Of a DNA stretch of 18,198 nt, positions 15,324 to 18,198 are shown piece by piece. Below the pieces are notes generated by a model, which saw nothing but the letters and a program-made list of their open reading frames with translations, made no database searches and was not told where the DNA came from. A program made the translations under genes and the position numbers. Numbering within the stretch: the stretch's first letter is position 1; each line of letters begins with the position of its first letter. Origin of the DNA: Prevotella sp. UBA6429 (GTDB lineage: Bacteria > Bacteroidota > Bacteroidia > Bacteroidales > Bacteroidaceae); contig DJOV01000095.1 in assembly GCA_002437285.1 (NCBI GenBank), positions 1,761 through 19,958 on the forward strand. The letters are read 5' to 3'.

Positions 15324-16349
15324 ATGGAAAAGAAGATACACGTCTATTTATACAATGTCCTCATCGTGGCTTGCCTCCTGGGCGGAGCTGCCTATGCGGT
15401 GAGCCAGTTCATGCACTTCGGCGGCGGGGAGTTTACCGACAATGCCCGAGTGTGCCAGAACATCGTGCCACAGAACTGCCGTGTGCAGGGCTTCATCCGT
15501 GAGGTGCGTTTCACGGAGTTTCAGCAGGTGAAGAAGGGCGATACGCTCGCCGTCATCGAGGACACGGAGTTTCGCCTGCGACTGGCGCAAGCCGAGGCCG
15601 ACTTGCTTCGCGCCCAGCAGGGTTCGCGCGGCACGGCAAGCAGCATCGTGACCACCAAGACCAGCATGGGCGTGACCGACGCTGGCATCGAGGCGGCTCG
15701 TGTGCAGATGGACAATGCCAAGCGCGAGGATGCCCGTTTCGAGAAGCTCCTCGCCCAGGATGCCGTTACCCGTCAGCAGTATGACAAGGTGCACACGGGT
15801 TACCTCAGCGCCAAAGCTGCCTATGAGCAGGCGGTCCGCTCCCGCCAGACCCAGACGGCTGTCGTGGCTGAGCAGGGCCACCACCTCTCTGCTTCGGAGC
15901 AGGGCATCGAGCTGGCTCGCCGTGCCGTTGACTTGGCGCGCCTCAATCTTTCTTACTGCTACATCATCGCCACTTGCGACGGCACCGTAGGAACGAAAGA
16001 CATCCATGTGGGTCAGCTGGTCAACCCGGGCCAGACCTTGGTAAGCATCGTCGACAAGGGCGAGCGCTGGATAGAGGCCAACTACAAGGAGAGCCAGCTC
16101 CCCCACATCAAGGTGGGCGGCAAGGTGCAGATTACCGCCGATGCCGTGCCGGGCGTAGCCTATACGGGCACCGTGGAGCGCATCTCCGACGCTACGGGCA
16201 GCGCCTTCTCCCTCATCCCCATCGACAATGCCACAGGCAACTTCGTGAAGGTGGAGCAGCGTGTCACGGTGCGCATCAAGCTCGACAAGAGTGCGGACAC
16301 AGACAAGCTCAAGGGCGGCTACAATGTAGAATGTATCGTTGAGGAATAA
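15324..16349 (+). CDS. HlyD/EmrA-like membrane fusion (periplasmic adaptor) protein
   Basis: This 341-residue protein has a single N-terminal membrane anchor (about 9-29). A split lipoyl-like domain follows: the first half at about 46-80 (QNCRVQGFIREVRFTEFQQV then KKGDTLAVI) and the second at about 212-243 (YCYIIATCDGTVGTKDIHVG then QLVNPGQTLVSI). They are separated by a helical coiled-coil hairpin (about 81-205), rich in Ala, Gln and Arg. The C-terminal beta-barrel contains WIEANYKESQL (about 249-259) and GTVERISDATGSAFSLIP (about 282-299), patterns typical of EmrA. The protein would bridge the inner-membrane pump and the outer-membrane channel. It overlaps the MFS gene by one base (TAATG), which suggests coupled translation. 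The EmrA label describes the type; exact orthology is not shown. Confidence 0.93.
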   Translation: MEKKIHVYLYNVLIVACLLGGAAYAVSQFMHFGGGEFTDNARVCQNIVPQNCRVQGFIREVRFTEFQQVKKGDTLAVIEDTEFRLRLAQAEADLLRAQQGSRGTASSIVTTKTSMGVTDAGIEAARVQMDNAKREDARFEKLLAQDAVTRQQYDKVHTGYLSAKAAYEQAVRSRQTQTAVVAEQGHHLSASEQGIELARRAVDLARLNLSYCYIIATCDGTVGTKDIHVGQLVNPGQTLVSIVDKGERWIEANYKESQLPHIKVGGKVQITADAVPGVAYTGTVERISDATGSAFSLIPIDNATGNFVKVEQRVTVRIKLDKSADTDKLKGGYNVECIVEE

Positions 16350-17974
16350 TGGGACAATTAACTGAATTCTTTATGAGAAGTCCTGGTGGGCCACCACCCA
16401 ACATGGGTTTCTCGATGCCGATGATGAAGAGATGGGTGCCGCGCTGCGTGCAGCCGTGGCTCTACGTGCTGAGCGCCCTTTGCTTCCAGTTTGGCGGCGG
16501 TTACTATCTCGGCGCGCTGGACGTGATCCGTGGCACCACCAACTTCATGATTGAGGACGTGATGTTCCTGCTCTATGCCTCGCTGGCTGGCATGGCGGCT
16601 TATTTCCCCATGCTCTTCCGCATGAAATTCCGCTTCACCAACAAGCAGCTGCTTTGTGCCTCTGCCATCATCCTCGCCGCATGTAACGTGGTGACGATGC
16701 ACAGCCACTCGATGCCGGTGCTCATCGTGGCGTGCTTCATAGCGGGCATGGCGAAGATTCAGGGCACATTCGAGTGTATGAGCAACATCCAGTTGTGGAT
16801 TACCCCACGCCGTGATTTCGCCGTGTTCTTTCCGGTGCTCCACATCATCCTGCTCACGGCCATCGAGGGCAGCGGGTGGCTGGCGGCTTGGTTCGGCCAT
16901 CACTTTACGTGGCAGATGATGCATGTCTTCACCGTGGGTACCATGTCGCTCGTCTTGCTCATACAGGCCGTCTGTTGCCGTCCGTTTTGTCCGATGCCCC
17001 ATCGGCTCTCGCTCAAGGGCATGGACTTCCAGGGGGCGTTGCTCATCTGCGCGCTCATGCTTGTGGTGTCCTACATTGTGGTTTACGGCGACTATTACAT
17101 GTGGTTCGACACCTTCCACATGCGCATCCTGCTCGGCATAGCCATCGTGCTTGCGGGCTTCGTGCTTTACCGCATGCGCTACTACCGTTACCCTTACGTC
17201 GAGTTCAAGCTCTTCACGTTTCGCAACGTGGTGCCCATACTCATCGTCACCTTCTTCGCTGAGCTGGCGCTCGGCGCTGAGCACACGATGGAGGAGATAC
17301 TCTACAGCGAGGTGGTCAAGCTGGAAGAGCTGACCAAGGAGTCACAGTATATGTGGGTGCTGCCGGGCATGTATGTCGGTCTCTTGCTCGACATCTATTG
17401 GCTTAAAGTCAGGAAATGGAAGGTCTGGAAACTCTTTGGCATAGCCTTTCTCAGCATTGCGCTCTATGGCATGTCGATGTATTTCACGCTTGGCATGGGC
17501 GTTAACATCGAGCAGTACCGCCTGGCCATCTTCCTGCGTGGCTTCTCCTATGCCATTCTGGGGCCTACGCTGATGTGGGCGCTGGAGGAGTCGGCGCCAA
17601 GCCTCGAACTGTTCTTCATGGGCTTGTTTGTGTTCAACATCTTGCACATGTATCTGGCGGGAGCGACGGGCTACGGCATCTACACCACCATCTTCTCCCA
17701 TCTCATGAACGATGACATGGCCAACTATGGACGACAGCTCACGCTCACCCACTTGGACATGGCGCATTTCAACTTGGGCGAATATGTTGGCAACAACTTC
17801 CTCCACTCCGTGATGTTGGTGGCCATGAAGCAAGTGTATGGCTACGTCATCTGGTTTGCCCTGGCGATAGCGGCCATTTTCCTCTTGTGTGATATTCCTG
17901 CCGTGCGTACCAATATCCGCAAGGTTCCGCGGTGGTCGGTGTATGCCATTGAGTATCTTGCAAGAAGAAAGTAG
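16349..17974 (+). CDS. MFS-type efflux transporter (EmrB/DHA2-like, divergent)
   Basis: This 541-residue inner-membrane protein has about 14 hydrophobic segments, in line with 14-helix drug:proton antiporters of the DHA2 class; the first begins near residue 37 and the last ends near 514. The cytosolic N-terminus is Pro/Gly/Met-rich (SPGGPPPNMGFSMPMM). The usual motif A between helices 2 and 3 is not seen in standard form; in its place is FRMKFRFTNKQLLCAS. A large extra-membrane stretch (about 450-485) precedes the last helices. Acidic residues within or beside membrane segments (for example Glu305 and Glu316) could serve proton coupling, but this is a guess. GAGGAA just before the overlapping ATG serves as ribosome site. 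Gene order and one-base overlap with the adaptor make an efflux role very likely; the substrate is unknown. Confidence 0.88.
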   Translation: MGQLTEFFMRSPGGPPPNMGFSMPMMKRWVPRCVQPWLYVLSALCFQFGGGYYLGALDVIRGTTNFMIEDVMFLLYASLAGMAAYFPMLFRMKFRFTNKQLLCASAIILAACNVVTMHSHSMPVLIVACFIAGMAKIQGTFECMSNIQLWITPRRDFAVFFPVLHIILLTAIEGSGWLAAWFGHHFTWQMMHVFTVGTMSLVLLIQAVCCRPFCPMPHRLSLKGMDFQGALLICALMLVVSYIVVYGDYYMWFDTFHMRILLGIAIVLAGFVLYRMRYYRYPYVEFKLFTFRNVVPILIVTFFAELALGAEHTMEEILYSEVVKLEELTKESQYMWVLPGMYVGLLLDIYWLKVRKWKVWKLFGIAFLSIALYGMSMYFTLGMGVNIEQYRLAIFLRGFSYAILGPTLMWALEESAPSLELFFMGLFVFNILHMYLAGATGYGIYTTIFSHLMNDDMANYGRQLTLTHLDMAHFNLGEYVGNNFLHSVMLVAMKQVYGYVIWFALAIAAIFLLCDIPAVRTNIRKVPRWSVYAIEYLARRK

Positions 17975-17995
17975 GGCAGCCCGGCAGGGCTGCCC
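17974..17995 (+). terminator. GC-rich hairpin directly after the MFS stop codon
   Basis: GGGCAGCCC (17974-17982) pairs perfectly with GGGCTGCCC (17987-17995) around a GGCA loop. The stem begins in the stop codon and no T tract follows, so it may stabilise the mRNA end rather than terminate by itself. Confidence 0.5.
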
Positions 17996-18016
17996 TCAAG
18001 GCCCGAGGGGCAGTTT
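17990..18016 (+). terminator. Alternative terminator-like hairpin with short T run
   Basis: CTGCCCTC (17990-17997) pairs with GAGGGGCAG (18005-18013, one bulged G) around a 7-nt loop and is followed by TTT. It shares its left arm with the hairpin at 17974-17995, so only one of the two can form at once. Confidence 0.4.
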
Positions 18017-18064
18017 GGCTTGCGGTGCATGCCAGCACAATGCTCTCATCGCTCCCAATGATCG

Positions 18065-18083
18065 AAGAGCTACAGACGCTCTT
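18065..18083 (+). other. Small perfect hairpin in the right-hand intergenic region
   Basis: AAGAGC (18065-18070) pairs with GCTCTT (18078-18083) around TACAGAC. A run of five T begins seven bases later, so a weak terminator is possible. Confidence 0.25.
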
Positions 18084-18117
18084 GTCATGATTTTTGGTCG
18101 AAAAGTTTGTCACGGAT

Positions 18118-18159
18118 GACCGACGAAATAGAACGCGAAAATGGCGTTTTTTGTCGGTC
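18118..18159. repeat. Long imperfect inverted repeat before the rightmost promoter
   Basis: GACCGAC then GAAA (18118-18128) pairs with TTTT then GTCGGTC (18149-18159), one pair being G-T. After a three-base bulge, AACGC (18132-18136) pairs with GCGTT (18144-18148) around GAAAATG. The total is 16 base pairs. It ends 20 bp before a -7 box, so it could be an operator or a terminator for upstream reading. Confidence 0.6.
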
Positions 18160-18179
18160 GCGCCGCGATTTGCATGGGG

Positions 18180-18187
18180 TAATTTTG
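18180..18187 (+). promoter_or_regulatory. -7 promoter box for a gene beyond the right edge
   Basis: TAATTTTG matches TAnnTTTG exactly, the same octamer as before the calycin-like gene. No -33 TTTG lies at 19-21 bp; the nearest copies are 7 and 26 bp upstream. The gene it would serve is not in the window. Confidence 0.4.
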
Positions 18188-18198
18188 CGATAAAGGGT

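Noticed and set aside
1..18198. CRISPR array, tRNA, rRNA or insertion sequence
   Set aside because: No regularly spaced repeats, no tRNA or rRNA-like sequence and no transposase were found on reading both strands; only short repeats as listed.

Overview
This window looks like a chromosomal segment of a Bacteroidales bacterium, most likely Prevotella or a close relative. The evidence is: Bacteroidetes-type promoter -7 boxes (TAnnTTTG) ahead of most genes; weak or absent Shine-Dalgarno sequences; a one-protein hybrid two-component regulator with an AraC output domain; two exported proteins with C-terminal tails typical of type IX secretion (T9SS) cargo; and a Bacteroidetes-style tyrosine recombinase start at the left edge. 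The genus is an inference from style, not from a marker gene.

Layout. (1) 1-83, minus strand: the first 27 codons of a tyrosine integrase that continues beyond the left edge, followed by AT-rich DNA to 466 that carries promoters and palindromes. (2) 467-3220: a hybrid sensor kinase/response regulator with a periplasmic sugar-binding-type sensor. (3) 3438-4538: a secreted calycin-like protein with a foldable leader RNA and an acidic repeat. (4) 4696-12603: a giant (about 2,635 aa) secreted subtilisin-like (S8) protease with a long chain of beta-sandwich modules and a T9SS sorting domain. A shared terminator at 12695-12731 separates it from the convergent gene 5. (5) 12754-13641, minus strand: an AraC-family regulator. 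(6) 13915-17974: a tightly packed TolC / EmrA-like / MFS tripartite efflux operon, divergent from the AraC gene. (7) 17975-18198: 3' hairpins, then a long inverted repeat and a promoter for a gene beyond the right edge.

How the genes may work together. The AraC gene and the efflux operon form a classic divergent regulator/pump pair, with back-to-back -7 boxes in a 273 bp gap. The pump would carry a small molecule from the inner membrane across the adaptor to the outer-membrane channel. The calycin-like protein and the protease both look like T9SS cargo and sit in tandem, so they may act together at the cell surface; that is inference. The hybrid regulator resembles polysaccharide-utilisation regulators of the BT1754 type, but no SusC/SusD or glycosidase gene is visible beside it, so its target is open.

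I see no wholly new system that can be asserted from sequence alone. The most unusual items are the mirror-like A-B-B-A order of duplicated modules in the protease, the mutually exclusive hairpins in the leader at 3360-3393, and the palindromes beside the truncated integrase.
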